From the NCBI RefSeq assembly GCF_000411255.1, contig NZ_KE150412.1, positions 2,889,965 through 2,953,964 on the forward strand: a stretch of DNA of 64,000 nt, read 5' to 3'. How positions within the stretch are numbered: position 1 is the stretch's first letter; each line of letters begins with the position of its first letter. Positions 25,639-34,684 of the stretch are shown piece after piece. Under the pieces are notes generated by a model. That model saw only the letters and a program-made list of their open reading frames with translations. It was not told the origin of the DNA and did no database searches. A program made the translations under genes and the position numbers. This DNA is from Paenibacillus sp. HGH0039. GTDB lineage: Bacteria; Bacillota; Bacilli; Paenibacillales; NBRC-103111.

Positions 25639-26385
25639 TCATTTATTTTCCGGATACGGTTCGCATCCTTTCGATACGAGCCACTGCTTTATAGCGGCGA
25701 ACGCCTGTATTTCCTCCTGTTCATACATGACAGCCACCTCTTGCTTATTGGCGTAATTAAATCTCACATAACCGCCCAGTGTCTGATAGAAGAGGTAACA
25801 AGAATAGTCGGTTTCAATGGACAGATCCGGCGAAAAAGCCGTTCGGCACATTCCGGCCAGATCCGGCAGCGAAAGCTGATCCTGACCCGGCGGCAGCCGC
25901 AAAAAGAGATGGCCCCGGGACCCCGTCCACGGTTCGTAATAAACGGCTCCCTCCCGGCCGCATCCGTACACCTGACGATAGATTTCGTCCAGCACCGAAG
26001 CGTACGTCGCTTCATCTTCCCGCTCCCGCGCCTGAAGGGGAATCGCCGTCACTTGTACCGCGTGACGAGGCAGCCAGAGCAGCTGAGCCGTCCGGGGATG
26101 CATCGCCAGAAAATCGCCGTCCACCGTCGTGCCTATAGCGACACACTCTCCGATCTGCCGCTCGGTAATCGGGCTGTCCGCGTCATGCTCCCATAACCCG
26201 TACTCGGCAAAAGGCTTAAGCACCTCCGGGTCCGGAAGCTGCACATTCATCCATCCACTATAGGTCCCTTCGCCGAAGGACCGCAAAAACCGGAGATAGC
26301 CCGGTGGAAAAGAAACGGCCTCTGCTTTCGCAAGCGCTTGGTTGTTGTCGTCAGACAGCGGCTTTGGCCGAGATACCAGATACAT
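25639..26385 (-). CDS. SMI1/KNR4 (SUKH) family protein
   Basis: A 248-residue protein with the SUKH signature: FPPGYLRFLRSFGEGTYSGWMNVQLPDPEVLKPF, then ITERQIGECVAIGTTVDGDFLAMHP. SUKH proteins act mostly as immunity proteins against polymorphic toxins or as interaction modules; no toxin gene is visible nearby. ATG 26385 follows GGGGGGAAG; the ATG seven codons earlier lacks a site. The C-terminal half (YYEPWTGSRGHLFLRLPPGQDQL) is not part of the core domain and is unassigned. Confidence 0.82.
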   Translation of the reverse strand: MYLVSRPKPLSDDNNQALAKAEAVSFPPGYLRFLRSFGEGTYSGWMNVQLPDPEVLKPFAEYGLWEHDADSPITERQIGECVAIGTTVDGDFLAMHPRTAQLLWLPRHAVQVTAIPLQAREREDEATYASVLDEIYRQVYGCGREGAVYYEPWTGSRGHLFLRLPPGQDQLSLPDLAGMCRTAFSPDLSIETDYSCYLFYQTLGGYVRFNYANKQEVAVMYEQEEIQAFAAIKQWLVSKGCEPYPENK

Positions 26386-26542
26386 GCATCTTCCCCCCTG
26401 TGTCACAACTTTTCAATTTAGATTCCATGCAGTCTGGCTCCATTATACTATATTTGGGAACGATTCTATCATCCCCCTTACGTATACGACTTGAAAAGGC
26501 CCGTCCGTCCGATTCCTATTTCTCCTGCCGCAAATGCAAAAA

Positions 26543-26572
26543 AACCTTCGATCCATGAACGGATCAAAGGTT
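26543..26572 (-). terminator. terminator of mqo
   Basis: Arms AACCTTCGATCC and GGATCAAAGGTT with one mismatch around a 6-base loop, followed on the minus strand by TTTTTTTG. Confidence 0.8.
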
Positions 26573-26584
26573 CCTTATAAGCAA

Positions 26585-28072
26585 TCAGCTATAAACCAGT
26601 TCTTTTTCGACCAGACCAAGCGTCTGAGCCGTTGACGTGAGAATTTCTTGGAAAAGCTCGGGATTGTTCAAGAGTGACAAGCCATAAGAAGGAATCATTT
26701 CTTTGATTTTCGGTTCCCACTCTTTCATATGCTGCGGGAAGCATCTTGCCAAGATCTCCAGCATCACGTGAACGGCAGTAGAAGCCCCCGGAGAAGCGCC
26801 GAGCAGCGCGGCAATCGAGCCGTCAGCGGCCGTAATAACTTCCGTACCGAATTGAAGGGTGCCTTTGCCGCCGGCTTCCGTATCCTTGATCACCTGCACA
26901 CGCTGGCCCGCTACGACGATATCCCAGTCTTCGCCTTTGGCGTTCGGGATAAACTCGCGCAATTCTTCCACGCGCTTTTCATTCGATAACAGGACCTGCT
27001 GGATCAGGTATTTGGTCAAGGACATCTCTTTGACGCCGGCCGCTAACATCGTCAAGACATTATCCGGTTTCACCGACGTGATTAAGTCAAACATGGAACC
27101 CGTTTTTAAGAACTTAGGCGAGAAGCCGGCAAAAGGCCCGAACAGCAGCGATTTTTTGTTGTCGATATAGCGTGTATCCAGATGCGGAACCGACATAGGC
27201 GGAGCTCCGACTTTGGCTTTGCCGTATACTTTGGCATGGTGCTGTTCGATCACTTCCGGATTGTTGCATACCATAAAGAGCCCGCTTACCGGGAATCCGC
27301 CAATATGCTTTCCTTCGGGAATACCGGACTTTTGCAGCAAATGCAGGCTTCCGCCGCCGCCGCCGATAAAGACGAATTTCGCCGTATGGAGCTCGACGCT
27401 GCCGTTATCGAGGTTGCGCACCTTCAATTCCCACGATCCGTCGGCGGCACGTTTAATATTGTCCACGCTATGTTTGTAATGCATCTCCACATTCTGGGTC
27501 TGCAGGTAGTCAAAAAGCATGCGCGTTAAAGCGCCAAAGTTGACGTCCGTCCCAGAGTCGATTTTTGTAGCCGCGATCGGTTCACTCGAGGTACGGCCTT
27601 CCATGATGAGCGGAATCCATTCCTTCAATTTCTCCGGATCATCGGAAAATTCCATCCCTTGGAACAAGGGGTTATTAGACATCGCTTCAAACCGTTTTTT
27701 CAAAAACGTTACATTTTCTTGCCCCTGCACCATACTCATATGAGGGATCGGCATAATAAAGTCCTGCGGATTGCTAATCAGCTGGCTGTTTACAAGATAA
27801 GACCAGAACTGTCTGGAAAGCTGAAACTGTTCGTTAATTTGTATCGCTTTGCTGATATCTACAGACCCGTCCGGTTTTTCGGAAGTATAGTTAAGCTCGC
27901 ACAAGGCAGAATGCCCCGTACCCGCATTGTTCCATTCGTTAGAGCTTTCTTCTCCTGCCTTTGCGAGTTTTTCGAACACTTTGATTTCCCATTCCGGCAC
28001 TAGCTCTTTCAGTAACGATCCCAAAGTCGCGCTCATGACCCCGGCACCGATTAAGATAACGTCTGTTTTCAT
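26585..28072 (-). CDS. mqo: malate:quinone oxidoreductase
   Basis: A 495-residue peripheral-membrane FAD enzyme that oxidises malate to oxaloacetate and passes electrons to quinone. Signatures: [21 protein letters not shown] (dinucleotide binding), [46 protein letters not shown], and the C-terminal [18 protein letters not shown]. Length matches the family (about 490-500). Start ATG follows AAGGAAGG. It is monocistronic, bounded by a terminator; an inverted repeat AGCAGG/CCTGCT at 28109-28124 lies in its leader. Confidence 0.96.
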   Translation of the reverse strand: MKTDVILIGAGVMSATLGSLLKELVPEWEIKVFEKLAKAGEESSNEWNNAGTGHSALCELNYTSEKPDGSVDISKAIQINEQFQLSRQFWSYLVNSQLISNPQDFIMPIPHMSMVQGQENVTFLKKRFEAMSNNPLFQGMEFSDDPEKLKEWIPLIMEGRTSSEPIAATKIDSGTDVNFGALTRMLFDYLQTQNVEMHYKHSVDNIKRAADGSWELKVRNLDNGSVELHTAKFVFIGGGGGSLHLLQKSGIPEGKHIGGFPVSGLFMVCNNPEVIEQHHAKVYGKAKVGAPPMSVPHLDTRYIDNKKSLLFGPFAGFSPKFLKTGSMFDLITSVKPDNVLTMLAAGVKEMSLTKYLIQQVLLSNEKRVEELREFIPNAKGEDWDIVVAGQRVQVIKDTEAGGKGTLQFGTEVITAADGSIAALLGASPGASTAVHVMLEILARCFPQHMKEWEPKIKEMIPSYGLSLLNNPELFQEILTSTAQTLGLVEKELVYS

Positions 28073-28249
28073 GATAACCTTCCTTATCCTCTATATTTAT
28101 AAAAAAAGAGCAGGCACGCCTGCTTAAATAGTAAAAAAAAGCAAGGCCTCACCTAGGAACAAACCGATTCTGTCTCCACTATAACCCTATCTACTCTATT
28201 ATAATTATTTTTACACTAAAATATCTACCATTAAGTACTTCCAAAAGCC

Positions 28250-28307
28250 ATAAAAACAAAAAAAACCAAGTCCTTAACTCAGTTTATGCAGAATTAAGGA
28301 GTTTGGT
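28250..28307 (-). terminator. terminator of the PspA operon
   Basis: Arms AACCAAGTCCTTAA (from 28264) and TTAAGGAGTTTGGTT (to 28308) pair with one irregularity; on the minus strand TTTTTTTTG follows. The rest of the gap 28073-28475 shows only the mqo leader and an AT-rich stretch at 28195-28220 that may hold a promoter. Confidence 0.75.
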
Positions 28308-28475
28308 TGCTGTTTTTTGTGAGTTCTTCTAGTTTCCGCTGTAGTTTAGGGCAGGAATTAGGGTAACGGTTCTAGCAGGGAAACAGGGCCCCCGTAAAGG
28401 GCGCCCCGGAATCTCAACAAAATGTCTGCATGTCTACTTTATAAAGCTAGCAGGAGATGAATATTTAAGCATCGT

Positions 28476-29141
28476 CTACTTCTGGTCTTGCCGCTTCAAT
28501 TCCTCCAAGGCTTTCTCGATATCAACAGTCAGACTCGGATCCAAATATTGAGGCGCGGAACGCTTGGCCGGTGAGGTGAAATGAGCCGTCGCCTCCACCT
28601 CCGCTTCCATCATCAGCACTTTTTCTTCCACACGCGCAAACCCTTTGGTTACATTCTCCGTTTGGAAGGAAACCACACTCCCGTTGATCTCTTTGAGGGA
28701 ACTGGCGACGTTTGCCCGGGAGGCGAGCAGAAGCCGGCGGTGATTGAATTCTTCCGACTGTACAAGCAGTTGGCCGATTCTTTCTTCCAACACTTTGGTT
28801 TGCTCCTGAATCGTGGCGTACTGCGTACGGTAGGCGGCCAGTTTTTTCTCTTGCAGCAATTTTTCCTGCAGCGCCAGCTTTGCGATATGGTCCTCATCCT
28901 GCTTCACGGCAAGCTTAGCCTGGCGTTCTCTTTTTTCTATGGCTGCTTCGGTCTCGGCGATCAGAGCGGCTTGCCTTTTTTCAATAAACAATTGATTGGC
29001 TAGAGCCTTCTGTCCTTTCGCAAGCTCTTGTTCGAACTCCCGAATGTATTGATTGACCATGTTCAGGGGTTGTTCATACTTATCCAAGAGCCCATTCGTT
29101 TCCGCTAAAAATACATCCTTTACCCGTTTCAAGATTCCCAT
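28476..29141 (-). CDS. PspA/IM30 family protein
   Basis: A 221-residue coiled-coil protein starting MGILKRVKDVFLAETNGLLDKYEQPLNMVNQYIREFEQELAK, the PspA/LiaH signature, with long amphipathic helices to about residue 190. PspA-type proteins assemble on the inner membrane face and protect it during envelope stress. It follows a small membrane protein by one base between stop and start, so it is co-translated and is probably recruited by that partner, as LiaH is by LiaI. An adjacent two-component system shares an operator with this pair. Confidence 0.93.
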   Translation of the reverse strand: MGILKRVKDVFLAETNGLLDKYEQPLNMVNQYIREFEQELAKGQKALANQLFIEKRQAALIAETEAAIEKRERQAKLAVKQDEDHIAKLALQEKLLQEKKLAAYRTQYATIQEQTKVLEERIGQLLVQSEEFNHRRLLLASRANVASSLKEINGSVVSFQTENVTKGFARVEEKVLMMEAEVEATAHFTSPAKRSAPQYLDPSLTVDIEKALEELKRQDQK

Positions 29142-29142
29142 G

Positions 29143-29559
29143 TTAATTCGTCTCCTTTTTGTTGGTCTGATTTTTTTCCCATTGATCCAAGAAGTCGGAA
29201 GTGGCCGGGATCACGGGAGCCGTCTGAGCGGCCGACATTGCGCCTGTTTTCTTCCTTCTTTGGATGACCCAGTACAGCAGCCCGCCTGCAAGGATCGTTC
29301 CGCCTACGGCTGCCGCGGCATCTCCTCCACGGTGATGCTGCCCTCCGCGCATCCCTCTTTCGTGACGATCGGCCGGTCCGGCCAAATCCTTGCCGCCGCC
29401 TTTGTAAAAATACGGTTCGGCAATTTGCTTCCCATGTTCAAATGCCTGCTTATAATTGGACTTGTTCATTCCTGCCGCCCAACTCACTCCGACTCCAATA
29501 ATGGCGATTATGCCGGCTGTGAGTAATAGTTTCTTAATCCATGGTTTACCGGGTTTCAT
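29143..29559 (-). CDS. small membrane protein preceding PspA
   Basis: 138 residues: a membrane helix at about 9-28 (KKLLLTAGIIAIIGVGVSWAAG), a hydrophilic Gly/His/Arg-rich middle (GGKDLAGPADRHERGMRGGQHH), a second helix (VGGTILAGGLLYWVIQRRKK) and a polar tail. ATG 29559 is preceded by AAAGGACGG. The reading frame extends 72 codons up but crosses the terminator and promoter, so I reject it. By position it is a likely membrane anchor for PspA; sequence identity with LiaI is not evident. Confidence 0.78.
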   Translation of the reverse strand: MKPGKPWIKKLLLTAGIIAIIGVGVSWAAGMNKSNYKQAFEHGKQIAEPYFYKGGGKDLAGPADRHERGMRGGQHHRGGDAAAAVGGTILAGGLLYWVIQRRKKTGAMSAAQTAPVIPATSDFLDQWEKNQTNKKETN

Positions 29560-29618
29560 GCTTATCCGTCCTTTCGTTACGAGTATCTTCTCTACATAGA
29601 TCAATATAGTCCCGAAAA

Positions 29619-29634
29619 GTAAAAGTACGGTAAA
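29619..29634 (-). promoter_or_regulatory. response-regulator site upstream of the PspA operon
   Basis: On the minus strand the sequence is TTTACCGTACTTTTAC, a direct repeat of TTTAC with an 11-bp period. A copy with one difference stands upstream of the neighbouring response regulator gene (31711-31726). A -10-like TATATT follows 10 bp downstream, so the repeat overlaps the -35 position. Confidence 0.7.
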
Positions 29635-29642
29635 TGCACACA

Positions 29643-29687
29643 AAAAAATGCCCCCTTTTCTACTTGAAAAGAGGACATCGCATTTTA
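29643..29687 (-). terminator. terminator overlapping the kinase stop
   Basis: AAAATGC and GCATTTT enclose a second stem (CCCTTTTC/GAAAAGAGG); on the minus strand TTTTTTTG follows. It separates the two-component transcript from the PspA transcript. Confidence 0.75.
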
Positions 29688-30980
29688 TACAAGGGGAAAC
29701 TTCACAACAAAGGTACTTCCTCCACCGGCCGTGCTCTCCACTTCGATTGATCCGCGGTGCGATTCGGCTATCCACTTCGCAATCGATAAACCAAGCCCGG
29801 CGCTTCCTTCCTCCCGCGAACGATGCTTTTCCGCCCGATAAAACCGGTCGAAAATCCGCTGGTGTTCTTCTTCCGGAATTCCGACACCCGTATCCCGAAC
29901 GGATAGATACCAGTGTTTAGAATGGCTTCCCATGGCAACGTCAACCGTTCCGTTCTCCGGCGTGTACTTGATGGCGTTGTCCAGGAGGATGTACACCAGC
30001 TGCTTGACGCGCTCGACATCTCCGGTAACCGTCAACCGTTCAGGCAGCTCGGCCTTAAGCTCGATCTGTTTCTGATGTGCGACGGCTTCAAAAGCAAGCA
30101 TCCATTGGCGGACTTTCGGCACCAAGTCGGAAGAAACCATCTCAAATTCAACCGAGCCGGAGTCGGAGCGTGCCAACAACAGCAGATGCTGGACCATTCG
30201 GCTCATCCGTCCGACTTCTTCCTTCATATCCGACACGACTTCTTGGGTATAGGAAGTAAAGTCTTCCCCGTTCTCCAGCTCGATGACATCCAAAGACGTA
30301 TTCATAATACTCAGGGGAGTCCTGAGCTCATGCGAGGCATCGGCCAAAAACTGCTGCTGCTGCCTATATGCCTGCTGAATCGGAATCATCGCTTTCTTGG
30401 ACATGGAATAGCTTAACCGCATGGCAACGATAATAAAAAGGACGAGGATGATCAGAAACACCAGGAGAAGGTTTTTAGACACCTCGAAGTAAAAGGTCAC
30501 ATCTTTCGCCGCATAGATGGCGCCTGATCTTCCGTCATCCGCCATCAGCGGACGCGCGCCTACAAAAAGCAGCCGGTCCCTTTCCCTGGATTTCCGAGCA
30601 TCATGGCGGTCATCGGACGCCGGGATCCACTCCAAACGGAATTCGTCCCGATGCGGCTGCCAGCGGCCGATCTTCTCCAGATTGGCGCTTCCGTTCTGCG
30701 GGAAAGCTTCGCTGCCCGCCAGCACCTTCCCGCGTCCATCCAAGACGTAGAAAAAATACAGATCTTCACCGCGCGAGTCGGACAAGTCGGGAACCGCCAC
30801 CCTTCCATTCTCCGTCGCGTACATGGATGACAGAAGAGTTTGGCGCTGCTCCCGGTACGCCATACCCAGAAAGAACACAGCAACAATGAAAGAAAACAGC
30901 ACCAAGAAAAGAAGGATCAGCCAAGTATAGGTGAAGGTCAGCTTCTTTTGCGTTTGAACAAACAAGTCTGCCTTTTTCAT
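29685..30980 (-). CDS. sensor histidine kinase
   Basis: 431 residues: membrane helix about 18-40, an extracellular domain of about 110 residues, second helix about 165-190, then FLADASHELRTPLSIMNTSLDVIE (phosphoacceptor His), NAIKYT, RDTGVGIPEEEHQRIFDRFYR and GLGLSIAKWIAESHRG. A clear HAMP domain is not seen between helix and phosphoacceptor domain. I took ATG 30980, just after the regulator stop; a TTG at 30995 is an alternative. With the upstream regulator it probably senses envelope stress and activates the PspA pair. Confidence 0.9.
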   Translation of the reverse strand: MKKADLFVQTQKKLTFTYTWLILLFLVLFSFIVAVFFLGMAYREQRQTLLSSMYATENGRVAVPDLSDSRGEDLYFFYVLDGRGKVLAGSEAFPQNGSANLEKIGRWQPHRDEFRLEWIPASDDRHDARKSRERDRLLFVGARPLMADDGRSGAIYAAKDVTFYFEVSKNLLLVFLIILVLFIIVAMRLSYSMSKKAMIPIQQAYRQQQQFLADASHELRTPLSIMNTSLDVIELENGEDFTSYTQEVVSDMKEEVGRMSRMVQHLLLLARSDSGSVEFEMVSSDLVPKVRQWMLAFEAVAHQKQIELKAELPERLTVTGDVERVKQLVYILLDNAIKYTPENGTVDVAMGSHSKHWYLSVRDTGVGIPEEEHQRIFDRFYRAEKHRSREEGSAGLGLSIAKWIAESHRGSIEVESTAGGGSTFVVKFPLV

Positions 30981-30984
30981 GCGT

Positions 30985-31659
30985 TTATCTTTCAAACCGG
31001 TAGCCTACCCCTCTGACGCTGTGGATCATCGGCTCTTCTTGCGCAGCCTCTAATTTGTCCCGGAGCATTTTAACCGTGACGTCCACATTTTTGTAAGATA
31101 CTTCACTGCCTATTCCCCATACGCGATCCAGAATGACTTCCCTCGTAAGCACATGGCCGATATTCTGAAGGAACAAATCGAGCAGCTGGTATTCCCTTTG
31201 GCTGAGGAATATCTCATCCCCGCTTTTGAATAATCGGCGGGACGTCCGGTTTAACGTAAACACCCCGAACGCTACAATATTTGCTTGAATCGGGGCAAAA
31301 TTTCTCCGAGTGAGCGTACGAAGACGGGCCAACAGCTCGTCCATCTCAAACGGCTTTGTCAGATAATCATCGGCCCCGGCGTCTAATCCCAGTATTTTAT
31401 CCTGTAAGGCGTCTTTGGCCGTTAACAGGACGATGGCCTGGCCGTAATTCGCAGCGCGTAAGCCCTTGCAAACTTCGATACCATCCGTACGTGGCATCAT
31501 CCAATCCAGAATCAGCACATCATAGAAGGACGCTCTGGCATAATCGAGCGCATCTTCGCCGTTTTCTACCCAATCGACATGATAGCCGCCTTTCTTCTCC
31601 AGCACATACTTGACCAATTTCCCCAGTTTTTTATCATCTTCAGCAAGCAGAATATTCAT
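30985..31659 (-). CDS. OmpR-family response regulator
   Basis: A 224-residue regulator: MNILLAEDDKKLGKLV, phosphoacceptor in VLILDWMMPRTDG, switch Lys in YLTKPFEMDE, and a C-terminal winged helix with LSQREYQLLDLFLQNIGHVLTREVILDRVWG and VRGVGYRFER. Such proteins bind direct repeats; a TTTAC direct repeat is found before this gene and before the membrane protein/PspA pair. Confidence 0.94.
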   Translation of the reverse strand: MNILLAEDDKKLGKLVKYVLEKKGGYHVDWVENGEDALDYARASFYDVLILDWMMPRTDGIEVCKGLRAANYGQAIVLLTAKDALQDKILGLDAGADDYLTKPFEMDELLARLRTLTRRNFAPIQANIVAFGVFTLNRTSRRLFKSGDEIFLSQREYQLLDLFLQNIGHVLTREVILDRVWGIGSEVSYKNVDVTVKMLRDKLEAAQEEPMIHSVRGVGYRFER

Positions 31660-31710
31660 CCCGTTTCACCGCCGAGCACAGAATCTTAACTTTAGAATAC
31701 CAAAGAGAAG

Positions 31711-31726
31711 GTAAAAGTACAGTAAA
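31711..31726 (-). promoter_or_regulatory. response-regulator site upstream of the two-component genes
   Basis: Minus strand TTTACTGTACTTTTAC, matching the site at 29619-29634 in 15 of 16 bases. TATTCT follows 11 bp downstream as a possible -10 box. It suggests autoregulation. Confidence 0.7.
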
Positions 31727-31758
31727 AAGGAGCTGCCTATATCAGGGAAGGAAGCGAG

Positions 31759-31996
31759 ATGTCTGCCATGCAGAAATCGTTCGGACCTTGCCAATGACAA
31801 CGTCATAAGCCTAAAGCTGAGAAGACTGGCGGAAATTGTCTGGGAGACAGAGGATCTGAGCGAGTTGAAGCAATTGGTTCGGCAGGTGCTCGATAATAAA
31901 GGCGGAGATCGCGAACTGTATGAACTGAGGGATGGAGATTCGGACTGGACTAAACATATGGAAAATGTGATCCGGATTTTGTCGGAGCGGCTGTAA
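31759..31996 (+). pseudogene. small gene with one-base frameshift, hypothetical
   Basis: ATG at 31759 after GGAAGG gives MSAMQKSF then runs into a stop. If one G of the GG at about 31782-31783 is removed, the frame continues as DLANDNVISLKLRRLAEIVWETEDLSELKQLV...MENVIRILSERL to a stop at 31994, a clean 78-residue acidic helical protein. Either the gene is recently inactivated or the base call is wrong. The family is not recognised. A strong terminator follows. Confidence 0.55.
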
Positions 31997-32053
31997 ATGC
32001 CGGAAAATAAACGCCGGATGCCGACGCTTAAAACGGCCGACGGCATCCTATTC

Positions 32054-32078
32054 AAAGCCGCGTAGCGCGGCTTTTTTT
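32054..32078. terminator. intrinsic terminator
   Basis: Perfect stem AAAGCCGCG / CGCGGCTTT (32054-32062 with 32066-32074), loop TAG, then a T run. A further dyad GGATGCCG/CGGCATCC is at 32014-32048. It serves the frameshifted gene and may also serve the gene ending at 32102. Confidence 0.85.
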
Positions 32079-32101
32079 AGAAAGGCTTTCATGGAAGATG
32101 T

Positions 32102-32719
32102 CTACTGCTTGCCCTTCATAACGAGCTTATATTTCTTGAACATCCAAGAGTTCATCATATCATTCGCCGCATTTGCGCTTATACGAACAGGCGGTTTCTG
32201 CTCTTGCAAAGCATCTGCCGCGTAGGCCGAGAAACGAAGCGGCTTTGTGATTTTTTTCATGTCGTTCGCTATTTCATCAAAAAATGCATAAGTTAATGGC
32301 TGATGTTCCCGGATATCCTCGTATATATAATATTTTCCTTTTTCATCCTCTAAATTAATTTGAAAGCCTTTGGGAAGGGATAGCATGACATACGGTAATT
32401 CATCTTCTGCCCACTGTCCGTGATAGGGAAAGCTGATCCCTTCATTTCTTACAAAGAATCCGGAGCTTTCATTGCCCGCGGCAAAAGAAATAGAGTATAC
32501 GAAGAAAGGATAGTAATTCGGCTTTTCTTGTGCTGTAAAATACTGATAAAACGTTGTATAAGCCTCGACCACCTGATGTTGATCATGTTTTGTCCGGGCA
32601 TGATTAGTAAGATGGAATTGTGCATGTTTGGGCTCAAAGAGTTCCCAGACACCCTTAAATTCCTCAGGTGTTACAAAGAATTTAAGTTTATAAAATCCGC
32701 TGTGCTTCAATCGATCCAT
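32102..32719 (-). CDS. hypothetical protein
   Basis: 205 residues, soluble, no signal peptide. It begins FYKLKFFVTPEEFKGVWELFEPKH and ends with NSWMFKKYKLVMKGKQ. Mixed alpha/beta with a charged central region. The ribosome site GGTGAGATAA precedes the ATG. I do not recognise the family, and the neighbours give no clue: a terminator on the 3' side and the end of an ABC operon 240 bp on the 5' side. Confidence 0.72.
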   Translation of the reverse strand: MDRLKHSGFYKLKFFVTPEEFKGVWELFEPKHAQFHLTNHARTKHDQHQVVEAYTTFYQYFTAQEKPNYYPFFVYSISFAAGNESSGFFVRNEGISFPYHGQWAEDELPYVMLSLPKGFQINLEDEKGKYYIYEDIREHQPLTYAFFDEIANDMKKITKPLRFSAYAADALQEQKPPVRISANAANDMMNSWMFKKYKLVMKGKQ

Positions 32720-32957
32720 TTATCTCACCGCCAAATGTAGACTTGTGATACGCTATCTGTTTGGCAATCCTCACATCTAATAGTCTGATACTACCTATTC
32801 CACAACTCCCCATGTCTTCCTGTTTTCCCCGGAACATTATTTTCGCCGTTATGTATGGTACGATTCCCCCTCTGTCTGTAGCGGCATGATATTAACTAGA
32901 ACCCCTTGCTAAGGCAGGGGGTTCCCATATTCTAGATCTTCTTTATCAAGCGGCCTT

Positions 32958-34667
32958 TCACGCCTTACTTTTCCTTCCATAAACAAAGTATAACGTAATA
33001 GCGGACATGATCATCAATATGACGGAATATACCAAGGTTAACGCTTTCGTGTCAGCCAAAGCTTGTGCATCCGTACTGTTCTTAATGACGATACCAAGAG
33101 GCTGATACAAAGGATGATAGAGGAATACGGTAAGATCGTAATCCGCCAAAATACCATTGAAATTCAAAGCAAGAATGGCTAGCGTTGACGGGAGTATAAT
33201 GGGTAACAACACTTTAGTGAATGTATAAAAAGACTTGGCGCCCAAGTTTTTCGCCGCATCCTCAAGGTTACTGTCCAGGCTGAAGAAGGACGCTTTTACC
33301 ATCCGGAGAGTGAATGGTATGTGCACGATAACATAGGCAATAAATAGCATCCAGACCGATCCCACTAATATCGAATTCCCGATAATCAATCTCGGCGTGT
33401 TAAAAGTTACGATGAGCCCGATTGCGATTAATGTCGACGGCAGCATCCACGGGATCAGAAGCGCATACTCCAGGGCCATCGTCCACTTGTTCTTGAACTT
33501 ATGCAAAATCCGCGATGCCGCCAAAGCCAGGGCCACAACGGTTACCGATGCTGCAGCGGCATACACAATGCTTACAAGGTAAGGCTTGAACGCGGACATG
33601 TTGGAGAACACGTTCATATAATTGCTTAAGGAGAAGCTGTGAGAACTCAGCGTTGCCGTAGATATGCTGTGTGCATCCGTAAACGAAAAGACAATAATAA
33701 GAACGACCGGAATGATATAAAGGAGAAACAGGAAGTACGCCAGAATATGGGCGGCAATATTTCCGAACTTATTGTTGATCTTTTGCTTAACCAGCTCCGA
33801 CTTCACTTTGGAAACGGACATGAAGTTGCCTTTTCGTTCAAATCTGATCATAAGGGTCAGCAGAATTAAAGTAGCCAGACCGAGAATGAGCGCCAGCAGC
33901 GCAGCTAGATCTTTGGAGGACGAGCTGTTCGAGAAGGTTAAAATCATCGGTGTGATCGTTTGAAACTCTACTCCGCCTAAGATCAGAGGAGCGGATGTTG
34001 CAGCGAGACCCGTCAGAAAGATCAGAATGGTCAGCGCAAACATCGTAGGCTTCAAGACCGGAAGGACAACCCTCCACAGGATATAAAAGGTGGATGCCCC
34101 CATATTTCTTGCCGCTTCTACGGTTTGAAAATCAATTTTACGAACAGCATTGCTTAGAAATAGGACGTGGTTGGAAGTGCAGGCGAACGTCATTACGAAT
34201 AGAACGGCCCAGTAGCCGTGAAACCATGTCGTATCAAAGGAAGGAAACAGATTGACCAGCAGCTTGGTCATGAAACCCGTTTCACCGTATACGAATTTAT
34301 AACCGGACACTAATACGACGCCGCTATAGATCAGAGTTGTAAAATAGCCAAGCCTTAGAATTTTCGCACCCTTGATATCAAAATACTCCGAGATCAGAAC
34401 CAGAGTAACGCCAACAATGTTTACCGTAAAAACAAGGGATACGGCCAGAATAAAACTGTTATACAAGCTTCTCATCGCACGTTCGGATGACATAAGCTTC
34501 TCCGCCGCCTCGAACGAAAATTTGCCGCCTTTAAAAAAGATCTCATAATAGGTATTCAGGTTAGGATAAATCAGAAAGGCTGTGACAAACCAGGCTATCA
34601 GAGCGTAAAAAACGAATGCGGTCGGATTGATGGATGCCAGCCTTTTTTTAATTTTGTCTGCGTTCAA
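32958..34667 (-). CDS. ABC transporter permease, two-domain FbpB/PhnV-like
   Basis: A 569-residue protein with two homologous halves, each with about six membrane helices and the permease loop motif: EAARNMGASTFYILWRVVLPVLKP in the first and DAAKNLGAKSFYTFTKVLLPIILP in the second. Such fused permeases occur in iron(III) and 2-aminoethylphosphonate importers. The start is probably TTG 34667, seven bases after AGGAGG (a GTG precedes it directly). Last gene of a five-gene operon with regulator, hydrolase, binding protein and ATPase. Confidence 0.92.
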   Translation of the reverse strand: MNADKIKKRLASINPTAFVFYALIAWFVTAFLIYPNLNTYYEIFFKGGKFSFEAAEKLMSSERAMRSLYNSFILAVSLVFTVNIVGVTLVLISEYFDIKGAKILRLGYFTTLIYSGVVLVSGYKFVYGETGFMTKLLVNLFPSFDTTWFHGYWAVLFVMTFACTSNHVLFLSNAVRKIDFQTVEAARNMGASTFYILWRVVLPVLKPTMFALTILIFLTGLAATSAPLILGGVEFQTITPMILTFSNSSSSKDLAALLALILGLATLILLTLMIRFERKGNFMSVSKVKSELVKQKINNKFGNIAAHILAYFLFLLYIIPVVLIIVFSFTDAHSISTATLSSHSFSLSNYMNVFSNMSAFKPYLVSIVYAAAASVTVVALALAASRILHKFKNKWTMALEYALLIPWMLPSTLIAIGLIVTFNTPRLIIGNSILVGSVWMLFIAYVIVHIPFTLRMVKASFFSLDSNLEDAAKNLGAKSFYTFTKVLLPIILPSTLAILALNFNGILADYDLTVFLYHPLYQPLGIVIKNSTDAQALADTKALTLVYSVILMIMSAITLYFVYGRKSKA

Positions 34668-34684
34668 CACACTTCCTCCTTCCC

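Noticed and set aside
29560..29775. N-terminal extension of the membrane protein before PspA
   Set aside because: Crosses a terminator and the regulator site; the internal ATG has a good ribosome site.
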